36,619 nt of DNA, taken from assembly GCA_018056425.1 (NCBI GenBank), contig JAGPFR010000022.1, forward strand, positions 1 to 36,619, given 5' to 3'. The stretch's first letter is position 1, and each line of letters starts with the position of its first letter. The stretch is from Lachnospiraceae bacterium (GTDB taxonomy: Bacteria > Bacillota > Clostridia > Lachnospirales > Lachnospiraceae). Below the pieces are notes generated by a model that saw only the letters and a program-made list of their open reading frames with translations, was not told the DNA's origin and made no database searches. The position numbers and the translations under genes were made by a program. Shown here in pieces: positions 7,195 to 15,626 of the stretch.

Positions 7195-8628
7195 ATGAAA
7201 GAATATATAAAAGGTGCTAATCCCTATATGCCGCTCTGGGAGCATGTTCCGGATGGAGAACCCCGTGTTTTTGAATATAACGGTGAAAAACGCGTTTTTG
7301 TTTATGGTTCTCATGATATTGAAAAAGACAAGTATTGCGGAAGAAACTATGTTTCATGGTCTGCACCGGTGAGCGACCTTACAGACTGGACATATCACGG
7401 TGTTTGCTATGAAACCCATTATGATTCAATACTGTATGCTCCGGATGTGGTTAAAAAGGGCGATAAGTATTACATGTATGCTGCGGAAAAATGTGGCAGC
7501 CTTGTAGTGGTGGCTTCCTCAAAATGCCCGTTCGGTCCGTTTGAAAATCCCGTGGAAACCAGGCTCGGCTTTGATCCCGGCGTACTGGTTGATGATGACG
7601 GTAAAGTATATGCATATTGGGGCGGATGTGCTGCACCCTGTTATATTGCCGAACTGGAAAGTGATATGGCTACCATAAAAGAAGGTACACTTGTCTCTAA
7701 TCCTCTGGGACATTCCACCTGTCCCTGGGATCCGGTCGATGATGGTCATATTTCTCTGATCGATGCCTTCTTCGAAGCTTCCAGCCCGAGAAAAGTTCTT
7801 GGCAAATATGTCTATTTATATTCCAAACGATATGAAAAACCTGTTCCGGAACTGGGAGTGTTTGAACCCTGTAACGGATTTTTGTCATACAGAATAAGTG
7901 ATACTCCTTTCGGACCTTTCCATGACGGCGGGGATATAAGCTTCAATGGCGGAGAAATCCTGCATGACGCTGAAGGCCTCGGATGTATGACGTATCAATG
8001 GGGAAACAATCATGGTTCCATTATGGAAGTAAACGGCAAGTGGTACATCTTTTATCACAGGCAGACCGGAACGAACGAATATTCCAGGCAGGCAATGCTG
8101 GAGCCTGTTGATGTTGCACTCGGATCGGATGGAAAACTGTATATCGGGGATATAAAGTATCTGAACGGCGAACCCGTCTCTTCAAAACCGGTTGAGATGA
8201 CATCCCAGGGACCGCACATAAACGGATTGGATGCCAGAAAATGGATTTCCGCAGGATACGCATGCCATATTTACGGAAGTAAAAAGAAAGCGTATGTCCG
8301 CCCCGGATACGAGCAGAGAGACGATATTTCAACTCCTGTAGTAAACATTACTGCAGGAACTACGGTTGGATTCAGATATCTTCAGTTTGGAAATAATTCT
8401 CCCAAAAGCGTGACCGTCGTTATGGAAGAAGCGAAGAAAGTAACCGTAACTGTTCGAATAGATTCATACAAAGGCCGCATTATAGCCGCAGTTGATTTAG
8501 ATGAGTCCGGGAATGAAGGAACAGCAATGCTTAATACCGGTGTAGTGGGAAAGCATGCGGTTTATTTTGAATTTGTATCAGATCGGACTGAAGAAGCATA
8601 TTCTTTTGATAAGTTTTCCTTTGATTAA
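7195..8628 (+). CDS. Glycoside hydrolase family 43 (beta-xylosidase/arabinosidase-type)
   Basis: 477 residues from ATG 7195, chosen because GAGGTG lies seven bases upstream; a TTG 33 bases earlier has no ribosome site. The five-bladed propeller repeats of GH43 are visible: VFVYGSHDIEKD, YAPDVVKKGDKYYMYAAEK, DPGVLVDDDGKVYAYWGG, EASSPRKVLGKYVYLYS (the Glu is a candidate general acid) and NNHGSIMEVNGKWYIFYHRQ. The last 130 residues form a beta-rich extra domain, possibly CBM6-like. There is no signal peptide, so it should act in the cytoplasm on imported xylo- or arabino-oligosaccharides. No transporter lies beside it. A strong terminator follows. Confidence 0.88.
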   Translation: MKEYIKGANPYMPLWEHVPDGEPRVFEYNGEKRVFVYGSHDIEKDKYCGRNYVSWSAPVSDLTDWTYHGVCYETHYDSILYAPDVVKKGDKYYMYAAEKCGSLVVVASSKCPFGPFENPVETRLGFDPGVLVDDDGKVYAYWGGCAAPCYIAELESDMATIKEGTLVSNPLGHSTCPWDPVDDGHISLIDAFFEASSPRKVLGKYVYLYSKRYEKPVPELGVFEPCNGFLSYRISDTPFGPFHDGGDISFNGGEILHDAEGLGCMTYQWGNNHGSIMEVNGKWYIFYHRQTGTNEYSRQAMLEPVDVALGSDGKLYIGDIKYLNGEPVSSKPVEMTSQGPHINGLDARKWISAGYACHIYGSKKKAYVRPGYEQRDDISTPVVNITAGTTVGFRYLQFGNNSPKSVTVVMEEAKKVTVTVRIDSYKGRIIAAVDLDESGNEGTAMLNTGVVGKHAVYFEFVSDRTEEAYSFDKFSFD

Positions 8629-8653
8629 GTGTATGATTTCTGCACAGTTTGAA

Positions 8654-8689
8654 AGGCCCGGAGGGATGAGTTCCTTCCGGGTCTTTTTT
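8654..8689 (+). terminator. Intrinsic terminator after GH43
   Basis: GGCCCGGAGGGA / TCCTTCCGGGTC forms a GC-rich stem (one G-T pair) with a 5-base loop, followed by six or more T. Confidence 0.9.
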
Positions 8690-8709
8690 GGAAATTCCGA
8701 TATCATCAC

Positions 8710-8752
8710 TTGACAGAATTTACCTGTTGCCATAATATAAACATGTTTATAT
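8710..8752 (+). promoter_or_regulatory. Promoter with 18-bp palindromic operator, flavoprotein-TetR operon
   Basis: TTGACA (8710-8715) is followed after 17 bases by TAATAT (8733-8738). A perfect palindrome, ATATAAACATGTTTATAT (8735-8752), overlaps the -10 box and the likely transcription start. Palindromes of this size at the promoter are typical operators of TetR-family repressors, and the third gene of the operon (9966) encodes one, so autoregulation is likely. The binding itself is inferred. Confidence 0.7.
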
Positions 8753-8806
8753 AAACACATTTACATAAAACGTTTGTGTTAGGAACGAAAGGGGAATCTG
8801 ACAGAT

Positions 8807-9313
8807 ATGATACTGATCATAAATACCACTACCGATACCTCTGTAACCGATGAACTTAAGAAAAATCTGCCCGGCAATGCGAAAGGTATCGAGATCATAG
8901 AGGCCGGCAGCATGAATATCAGCCACTGCATAGGATGCAATTATTGCTGGCTGAAAACTCCGGGAGAATGCGCTGTCAAGGATGATTATGAGATCATTCT
9001 TAAAAAGATCATACATGCGGACCAGATGTGGGTCATCTCTGATACCGCACTCGGATTTATCGACCATAAAGGAAAGAACATCTATGACAGGATTCTTCCG
9101 ATAGCAACGATGTATCTTCAGTTCGTCGGCAATCAGATGAGACATGTGCCCAGATATGATAAACTTCCGGATCTGGGGCTTATCTATTTCGGAGATGGTG
9201 AAAAAGAGTACCTTAAGCGTTGGCTTGAAAGAGCTGCCCTTAATTTTGAGAAAAAGTCACTCGGAGTGTTTGAAAGAGATAACATAAAGGAGGCGGTATC
9301 ATGCATGTGCTGA
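8807..9313 (+). CDS. Small flavoprotein with Cys cluster (flavodoxin-like / iron-sulfur flavoprotein-like)
   Basis: 168 residues. It starts with a beta strand, MILIINTTTDTSV, where the FMN-phosphate loop of NADPH-dependent FMN reductases would lie. C41, C44, C47 and C55 (CIGCNYCWLKTPGEC) match the compact Cys motif of iron-sulfur flavoproteins, which bind one [4Fe-4S] cluster. Then VISDTALGFIDHKGKNIYDR follows. It probably transfers electrons in the cytoplasm. AAAGGGGAA precedes the ATG. It overlaps the next flavoprotein gene by 13 bases, so the two are translationally coupled. Confidence 0.8.
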   Translation: MILIINTTTDTSVTDELKKNLPGNAKGIEIIEAGSMNISHCIGCNYCWLKTPGECAVKDDYEIILKKIIHADQMWVISDTALGFIDHKGKNIYDRILPIATMYLQFVGNQMRHVPRYDKLPDLGLIYFGDGEKEYLKRWLERAALNFEKKSLGVFERDNIKEAVSCMC

Positions 9314-9951
9314 TCATTAACGGAAGCCCCAGAATAAAACAATACAGTAACACGGATAAAATACTTGAGAAATTCACGGAAGGAATGTGCGAAAACGGAA
9401 CTACCTTCGAACAATATGAAGTATCCGACAAAGGATCCTGGGATAAGATCCGTCAGGCCTATAACGAGAACACCAATATACTGATCGCATTACCGCTTTA
9501 TGTAGAATGCATTCCCGGGCTCCTTATGGAATTTTTGGAAACCCTTACTCCGAAATCCGACGGCTCAAAGATGGCTTTCATTCTGCAGAGCGGATTTGCG
9601 GAAGGCGTGCAGCTGCGCTGCGGTGAAGCATACCTTGAGATGCTTGCGGGTAAACTCGGATGTGAGTACATGGGAACACTGGTAAAAGGCGATAATTTCA
9701 GCATCCGTTTCTTTGATGAAGAACGCAGGGATAAAGTTACATGCCCCTATAAGGATATGGGACGTGAATTTGCGGCAAACGGAGATTTCAGATCCGAGGC
9801 TTGTAAAAAGTTCACCGGGCCCGAAATCTTTCCTGCCCATGTTCGTTTTATAGTCGGTTTTGTTTTTAAGACTCTGGCTAAAAAGGGATTTACTCAGATG
9901 GCAGCGGGGCTCGGATGCAATAAGCCGCTTGATTATAAACCTTATTCATAA
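9301..9951 (+). CDS. NAD(P)H-dependent oxidoreductase, flavodoxin-like fold
   Basis: 216 residues. MHVLIINGSPRIKQYSNTDK carries the classical FMN-phosphate loop 'N-G-S-P-R-x-x-x-x-N-T' of the FMN-reductase family. NILIALPLYVECIPGLLMEFL is the second FMN-contact region ('P-L-Y-x-x-x-x-P'). It lacks the Cys cluster of its upstream partner, so the pair may act as a two-subunit reductase. The ribosome site AAGGAGG lies within the upstream gene. The TetR gene follows after 14 bases. Confidence 0.85.
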   Translation: MHVLIINGSPRIKQYSNTDKILEKFTEGMCENGTTFEQYEVSDKGSWDKIRQAYNENTNILIALPLYVECIPGLLMEFLETLTPKSDGSKMAFILQSGFAEGVQLRCGEAYLEMLAGKLGCEYMGTLVKGDNFSIRFFDEERRDKVTCPYKDMGREFAANGDFRSEACKKFTGPEIFPAHVRFIVGFVFKTLAKKGFTQMAAGLGCNKPLDYKPYS

Positions 9952-9965
9952 GACAGGAGCGTAAT

Positions 9966-10556
9966 ATGGGAAGAAAAACTCAGATCACAAAAGAGATGAT
10001 CCTGCAGGCAGCATATGAAATTCTTGAGGAATCCGGCATCGGTGCAGTCGGGATCAAGGCAATTGCTGCAAGGCTCGGATGCTCAACTCAGCCTGTATCC
10101 TGGCATTTTGGGAGTATGACGGATCTTAAAAAGGAGCTGTTTCAATACGCCGGCGCAAAACTTTTTGAAGCACTTCCTGCGCAAATGGAAGGAAAAAACG
10201 CAGTCGATGCATTCTTTGCATCAGGTGTATATTACATTTCCGCAGCCTGTGACCACCCGAATGTATTTCGTTTCACCAGTGTTGATGATCCGATGGATAC
10301 AATAGGTGAACAGCTGACAGACACGGGAAGTATCTTTTCTCTGCAATTCGATCCCGGAGCGGTAAAAATGCTTTCCGCCGAATATAACATCAAGCCTAAA
10401 GTCATCGCAGATACCGTCAAGGATATTGTGATCTACACGCACGGACTTGCTGTCTTGATGATGTTTGACAGTTACAGACTGCCTAAAGAAGAAGCCTGTA
10501 AAATGGTCTACAATATGGGCGTTAAATTGCTTAATACAATCGGAATAAAACAATGA
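9966..10556 (+). CDS. TetR/AcrR-family transcriptional regulator
   Basis: 196 residues. The N-terminal helix-turn-helix is clear: ITKEMILQAAYEILEESG, AIAARLGCSTQPVSWHFGSM, DLKKELF. The remaining helical domain would bind an inducer. It is the last gene of an operon with two flavoproteins, so the likely role is ligand-dependent repression of that operon through the palindrome at 8735-8752. AGGAGC precedes the start. No terminator is evident behind it. Confidence 0.9.
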   Translation: MGRKTQITKEMILQAAYEILEESGIGAVGIKAIAARLGCSTQPVSWHFGSMTDLKKELFQYAGAKLFEALPAQMEGKNAVDAFFASGVYYISAACDHPNVFRFTSVDDPMDTIGEQLTDTGSIFSLQFDPGAVKMLSAEYNIKPKVIADTVKDIVIYTHGLAVLMMFDSYRLPKEEACKMVYNMGVKLLNTIGIKQ

Positions 10557-10647
10557 AATGATTTTATAACGGAAAATATAATAAATATGGTATGATAATA
10601 GAAACACGCCAAATGATCTGTCAGAAAGTAAATCTTTGCAAAGTAAC

Positions 10648-10670
10648 TGCAAAATGTAAGAGATTTTGCA
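10648..10670. repeat. Inverted repeat in the leader of the binding-protein gene
   Basis: TGCAAAAT - GTAAGAG - ATTTTGCA, perfect 8-bp arms with a 7-base spacer, ending 26 bases before the ATG at 10697. It could be an operator or a leader hairpin. The 140-base gap from 10557 also holds AT-rich -10-like words (TATAAT, TATGAT near 10580-10600), but no confident promoter. Confidence 0.5.
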
Positions 10671-10696
10671 GGCATGATCCGGGAGGTAAATAGAGC

Positions 10697-11986
10697 ATGA
10701 AAAAAATGATCAGTTTCATTTTAGTCATAAGCTTTGTTGTATCACTGACAGCTTGCAACGGCAAAACAACGGTTGAAACCCCGGAAGGGTTCGTTCCGGC
10801 TCTCGACACAAACACTTCCTGCAGCATTACCGTTGCAGGAAGTTATGATAATTTTGAAGCTCTGGAAGCTGAATTTGACAGATTCAACGAGTTTTATCCG
10901 AATGTTCAGCTCAGCTATGTAAAACTTGATGATTATAACAATGTTTTGGGAAAAGTGCTGGAAGGCAATGACAAACCCAACATATTCTTTTCATATACCT
11001 GGATGATCGGAAGTGAGAAATATGACCAGGTATATTCTTATATGGAAGATCTTTCCGATGCAGCTTTGGGAATTAACCTCAGCTGTATCCGTCCCGGACT
11101 TATAAATCATGATGATGAGGGCAGGGTAATGATGGTTCCCGTGTTCTCCAGAAGCTACGGTATGCTTGTGAATAATGACCTTTTTGAAAAAGAAGGCCTC
11201 AGTGTTCCCACAACCTTATCCGAACTTGTTACGGTATGCGACGAGTTCCGCCAAAAAGGGTACAACAGCCCTATGATGGGATACAGTCTGAGTTCATCCA
11301 GCTGTTTCATGTACACGGTAGCATATCCCTTGTTTGTGGCAACTCTTTCCCAAAATCCCGAAGCTCTGGCACTTGCCAATGATCTGGATCCCGCAGCAGG
11401 CGAATACCTGCGTCCTGCACTGGAAGCTGTAGAAAATCTCATTCAAAGCGGATGCATCGATCTTAGTGAGTGTGATAAGATCGAGGACAATTATGCTCAG
11501 GTAATCCTTCGATTCTTTGAAGGGGATGTACCGATGATGATATGCAGCGGTGATACTGTTTCGGGTACCAGGAAACGAGAGAGTCAGTCGGAAGCATTCA
11601 CAAATTCTCCTTTTGATTACACATTTGTGCCGATTCCGCTTACTGATGACGGCGGATACTTTCTTGACAGTCCTTCGGTCGAGTTCTCCGTCAATAAGGA
11701 CTGTGATGATCTGGACATGACTAATGAGTTTATGCGTTTCCTTATTTCCGACGATGAGCTGAAAGAGATGGCTTCCGTTAAGCGGCTTGTGACGCCCACC
11801 TCGAATCTGTCCTTTGATCCTGTTTATGCTTCATTGGGACAGGTGCCTTCGGAACGCACGATATCGCCTGAGGTTCTCGGAATTTCCGATCCTCTGACCG
11901 TACAGACAAGAATTGCAGCATACAAAGTCGGAACCGGTGAGATCACCGTAGATGAAGCGGTAGGAATGTACGGCTCTTTTGAGTAA
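10697..11986 (+). CDS. Extracellular solute-binding lipoprotein, likely sensor component
   Basis: 429 residues. Signal peptide MKKMISFILVISFVVSLTAC with lipobox L-T-A-C and lipidated C20. The mature part looks like a family 1 (sugar-type) ABC binding protein: FEALEAEFDRFNEFYPNVQL, then MVPVFSRSYGMLVNNDLFEK and PTTLSELVTVCDEFRQKGYN. Usually such a gene is followed by two permease genes. Here a hybrid histidine kinase follows instead, with its start 16 bases behind the stop, and no permease is nearby. I infer that it captures a ligand and presents it to the kinase's extracellular domain. Start supported by GGGAGG. Confidence 0.85.
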   Translation: MKKMISFILVISFVVSLTACNGKTTVETPEGFVPALDTNTSCSITVAGSYDNFEALEAEFDRFNEFYPNVQLSYVKLDDYNNVLGKVLEGNDKPNIFFSYTWMIGSEKYDQVYSYMEDLSDAALGINLSCIRPGLINHDDEGRVMMVPVFSRSYGMLVNNDLFEKEGLSVPTTLSELVTVCDEFRQKGYNSPMMGYSLSSSSCFMYTVAYPLFVATLSQNPEALALANDLDPAAGEYLRPALEAVENLIQSGCIDLSECDKIEDNYAQVILRFFEGDVPMMICSGDTVSGTRKRESQSEAFTNSPFDYTFVPIPLTDDGGYFLDSPSVEFSVNKDCDDLDMTNEFMRFLISDDELKEMASVKRLVTPTSNLSFDPVYASLGQVPSERTISPEVLGISDPLTVQTRIAAYKVGTGEITVDEAVGMYGSFE

Positions 11987-12002
11987 GAAACGGAGGGGCT
12001 GC

Positions 12003-14822
12003 GTGAAAAAAGCTCTGGTCATCATTCCCAATCTTCTTATCATTGGATTCATATTGATCTTTATCATTCTGTACTCGAATTTCAAGGTAGAAGAAAGTAA
12101 ACAAAATGCCATAGCAGAATATGAGAAGATGACTGCTACCGTTAATCAGATCATCACCAACTATCTTGAGGATGAGCAGCATCTGTGTGACATATGGTCG
12201 AACTATGTAAACGGATCTGCGATGGCGGGCAATCCCATGACTGCAGAGGAGATCATCTCCTATATCAGAAAGGCTAAGATATCTCCGGAAATATCCGGTC
12301 ATCTGATCTTCATGGATGATCCTGCACTATCAGGAATTTCAACCACGGAAAATTCGGTTAAACCGGGAGACTATTACGTTTCATACAAAAATATATCCAT
12401 CTTTGACAATCTCAACAGTGTGAGTAATGATGTCGGAGTGGTCAATCTTACAAGGGCATATACGAATCCCATGAACGGAATCCAGTCGATCGCCTTCATG
12501 AATTACGTACAGGTTCTTGATCCGGAATCGGGTGAACTGAAGACGGGGCTTTTGATGAGAGTGGTTCCTTTGAGCCATCTCGAGCAAAAACTTGTATTTT
12601 TAAAGGGAGAATATGAGAGTGTTGAGATAAGCATTATTGATAAGGACGGCAACTATATCATCCATGGCAAATCCCTGAAAAACAATAATTTCTTTGAATA
12701 TTACAAGTCCTACAATTACGTTTCTTCCGAAGAATTTGAGCGCGTAAAGAGCGAGATAATCGGCGGTGTCGGTTCAACAGTCATCAAAAACTCAAAAGGC
12801 GAGGACTGCATGATAGCATATAATCCGCTCGAGTCTTTAAAAGTATGGTATCTGCTTTCATACATTCCGAAGAATGACCTTGTACAAAACAGTGTGGTTG
12901 ACTGGCTTTTGCTCGGAACTGTTTCGGTCGGACTGATCGTTTTGCTCGTCTTCAATTTCGTTATTTTAATGATCTATAACCGTAAACTGTCTGAAGCGGC
13001 ATCACAGGCAAACCAGGCCAATGATGCCAAGTCCTACTTTCTTTCTACAATGTCGCATGATATACGAACTCCCATGAATGCTATTTTGGGTCTTAACGAG
13101 ATGGTACTCAGAGACAGCCGTGACGATAACATCATCGGTTATTCCGAGAGTATCAGAACGGCCGGAAATACTCTTCTGGGGCTCATAAACGACATCCTCG
13201 ACTTTTCCAAGATCGAAGCGGGAAGAATGGACATTATCAATGTGGATTACAGTTTTGTGTCCCTGCTTAACGACCTTGTCAATATGGTACAAAAGAAAGC
13301 GGAGGTCAAAGGTCTTGCTTTCAATATGGATATCGACGGCAGGATTCCTTCTGTCCTGCACGGCGATGAGATAAGGATTAAACAGATCATCACCAATATT
13401 CTTTCAAACGCGGTAAAATATACCAAAGAAGGTTCTGTAACATTTTCTGCTAAATGTGAAAAGATACCGGATAAAACAGATTCGATAATTTTGCATATCA
13501 GTGTTGCTGATACCGGAATCGGGATCAAGCCGGAAGATATGGACAAGCTTTTCAGGGCTTTTGAGCGTATCGAAGAAAAAAGAAACCGTAACATCGAAGG
13601 TACCGGCCTTGGCATGACCATAGCTCAGAGTTTCCTCGATATGATGGGTAGTAAGCTTCAGGTAGAGAGCAAATACGGGGAAGGCTCGGTGTTTTCTTTT
13701 GACCTGGAACAGAAAGTTATCAACTGGGATGAAGTCGGAGATTATGAGGATGCGTTCAGGCACTCGCTGAAAGAAAGACAGGGTTACAGGGAGAAATTCA
13801 CGGCACCACACGCAAAACTTCTGGTTGTTGATGACACTCCGGTAAACCTCACGGTATTTATAAGTCTGCTAAGCCGTACGCTGATTCAGATCGATACCGC
13901 AGAGAGCGGAGATGAAGCAATCCCGATGTATAAGAATACGCATTACGATGTGATATTCCTGGATCATATGATGCCTGATAAGGATGGCGTCGAGACGCTT
14001 TCGGAAATGAGAGATCTTAAAGGAACGCCGAATGATACGACTCCCATCATCTGTCTTACCGCAAATGCGATATCGGGTATGCGTGAGAAATATATCAATT
14101 CGGGCTTTGATGATTATATTACCAAGCCGATCGATCCGGACAGACTTGAAGTTATGCTTCTGCATTATCTGCCCAAAGGCAAGATAGCGCCCGCATCGGG
14201 TGATGATGAAAAGCTTGATTATCCTTTGCCTGATTTCATTTTCCATCTGAATGAGATTGATGTTAATTCCGGACTTGCCCATTGCGGAAGCGGCGAGTCA
14301 TATATGGCAACACTTAAAATGTATCTGGATACCGCTGCTAAAAATGCGGATGATATCGAACAGTTCTGGGCAGCGAGGGATATCAGAAACACCACTATAA
14401 AAGTTCATGCTCTTAAGAGTACGTCGCGAGTCATAGGAGCACTTGAACTTGGTGAGTTTGCTGCAAGGCTGGAGAAAGCCGGTGATCGCGGTGACGCAGA
14501 AATGCTTGACAGGGATCTGGGCAAACTGATCTCTCAATACAGAAAACTGGCCCGGGATCTTGAACCTTTGAATGAACAGGATGCATCGGAAGCAGACGAT
14601 GAAAGACCGGTCATTACTGTTGAGGAATTAAGCGAAGCCTACAAGACGCTTTCGGAATTCTGCGCGAACTATGATTTCGACAGTGTCGTTCATGTTGCTG
14701 AATCTCTGCAACGCTACAGGATTCCGGATGATGAGGCAACACGTGTTGACGCTGTTATAAAAGCTGTGGATAATTTTGATTATGAGTTGATACCGGGGAT
14801 AATCTCCGGAGAAATTGGATGA
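12003..14822 (+). CDS. Hybrid sensor histidine kinase (HisKA-HATPase-REC-HPt)
   Basis: 939 residues from GTG 12003, chosen because CGGAGGGG lies just upstream; an in-frame TTG at 11979 lacks a site. Order: first membrane helix (LVIIPNLLIIGFILIFIILY), about 270 extracellular residues of Cache-like sensor, second helix near residues 300-325, HisKA with phospho-acceptor H352 (STMSHDIRTPMNAILG), HATPase with GTGLGMTIA, receiver with D610/D611 and acceptor D654 (FLDHMMPDKDG), and a C-terminal HPt domain with H802 (VHALKST). All phosphorelay residues are present. The relay presumably continues to the two receiver proteins encoded directly downstream. Its stop overlaps the next start by four bases. 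Confidence 0.93.
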   Translation: MKKALVIIPNLLIIGFILIFIILYSNFKVEESKQNAIAEYEKMTATVNQIITNYLEDEQHLCDIWSNYVNGSAMAGNPMTAEEIISYIRKAKISPEISGHLIFMDDPALSGISTTENSVKPGDYYVSYKNISIFDNLNSVSNDVGVVNLTRAYTNPMNGIQSIAFMNYVQVLDPESGELKTGLLMRVVPLSHLEQKLVFLKGEYESVEISIIDKDGNYIIHGKSLKNNNFFEYYKSYNYVSSEEFERVKSEIIGGVGSTVIKNSKGEDCMIAYNPLESLKVWYLLSYIPKNDLVQNSVVDWLLLGTVSVGLIVLLVFNFVILMIYNRKLSEAASQANQANDAKSYFLSTMSHDIRTPMNAILGLNEMVLRDSRDDNIIGYSESIRTAGNTLLGLINDILDFSKIEAGRMDIINVDYSFVSLLNDLVNMVQKKAEVKGLAFNMDIDGRIPSVLHGDEIRIKQIITNILSNAVKYTKEGSVTFSAKCEKIPDKTDSIILHISVADTGIGIKPEDMDKLFRAFERIEEKRNRNIEGTGLGMTIAQSFLDMMGSKLQVESKYGEGSVFSFDLEQKVINWDEVGDYEDAFRHSLKERQGYREKFTAPHAKLLVVDDTPVNLTVFISLLSRTLIQIDTAESGDEAIPMYKNTHYDVIFLDHMMPDKDGVETLSEMRDLKGTPNDTTPIICLTANAISGMREKYINSGFDDYITKPIDPDRLEVMLLHYLPKGKIAPASGDDEKLDYPLPDFIFHLNEIDVNSGLAHCGSGESYMATLKMYLDTAAKNADDIEQFWAARDIRNTTIKVHALKSTSRVIGALELGEFAARLEKAGDRGDAEMLDRDLGKLISQYRKLARDLEPLNEQDASEADDERPVITVEELSEAYKTLSEFCANYDFDSVVHVAESLQRYRIPDDEATRVDAVIKAVDNFDYELIPGIISGEIG

Positions 14823-15598
14823 TTATGGACGCTGCAAAAATACTTGTTATAAGCCATGGTTCCGGTTTTATGGCCGATGCACTCGACAATAATCTTAAGG
14901 AAATGGGATTTACGACGGAGTTTGCCGAACCTGTTGTAAAGAAAATCGAAGCCGGAAGAACTGACTGTGACATTGTCCTGTTACTGGCGGGTGATTATCT
15001 GTATGATTCTGCGGATGCTCTTGTTTACATCAAGGATATCACTGCGGACGATGACATTCCTCTGTGTGTTATCGGTTATAATCAGGAACTCGCAGAGATA
15101 GGAAAGCTTATTCCCGAAGAGTACATCAGCAGGACATTTAAACGTCCTTTTGATGCCAAATATGTTGCTGAGGAATTAAAAGCTGTAGCGGAAGTCGTAT
15201 CGGAGAACAGACTCGGAAAGCGAATACTTCTGGTTGACGATGATCCGACATTCCTGAAAATGCTTCAGGGCTGGCTTTCTGACAAATACCGTATCACCGC
15301 TGTCAAATCCGGAATGCAGGCGATCACCTATATCGCTAATCACACACCGGATCTTATACTGCTTGACTACGATATGCCGATAACTCCCGGACCGCAGGTG
15401 ATGGAGATGATCAGAAGCGAGATAAGTGCTTCCGAGATTCCCATCATATTCCTTACAGGTAAATCGGACCGCGAAAGCATTATGAATGTTATGAGGCTTA
15501 AACCTCAGGGATATCTGTTAAAAACAATGAGCAAAGGCGACATCGTTTCTGCCATTGATAATTTCTTTATTGGACATAAGTGGGATTATCTTAACTGA
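14819..15598 (+). CDS. Tandem receiver protein: degenerate REC plus intact REC
   Basis: 259 residues. The C-terminal half is a complete receiver: ILLVDDDPTFLKML, acceptor Asp in LILLDYDMP, IIFLTGKSD, and the Lys in YLLKTMS. The N-terminal half has the same alpha/beta rhythm (KILVISHGSGFMADAL; IVLLLAGDYLYD; TFKRPFDAKY) but lacks the acidic pair and the phospho-acceptor, so it looks like a pseudo-receiver. There is no output domain, so it may act as a phosphate shuttle or sink between the hybrid kinase and the HD-GYP protein. ATG 14819 overlaps the kinase stop; ATG 14825 is an alternative. Confidence 0.85.
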   Translation: MIMDAAKILVISHGSGFMADALDNNLKEMGFTTEFAEPVVKKIEAGRTDCDIVLLLAGDYLYDSADALVYIKDITADDDIPLCVIGYNQELAEIGKLIPEEYISRTFKRPFDAKYVAEELKAVAEVVSENRLGKRILLVDDDPTFLKMLQGWLSDKYRITAVKSGMQAITYIANHTPDLILLDYDMPITPGPQVMEMIRSEISASEIPIIFLTGKSDRESIMNVMRLKPQGYLLKTMSKGDIVSAIDNFFIGHKWDYLN

Positions 15599-15626
15599 TA
15601 ACAATTTAGGAAGCGGGACAATAAAT

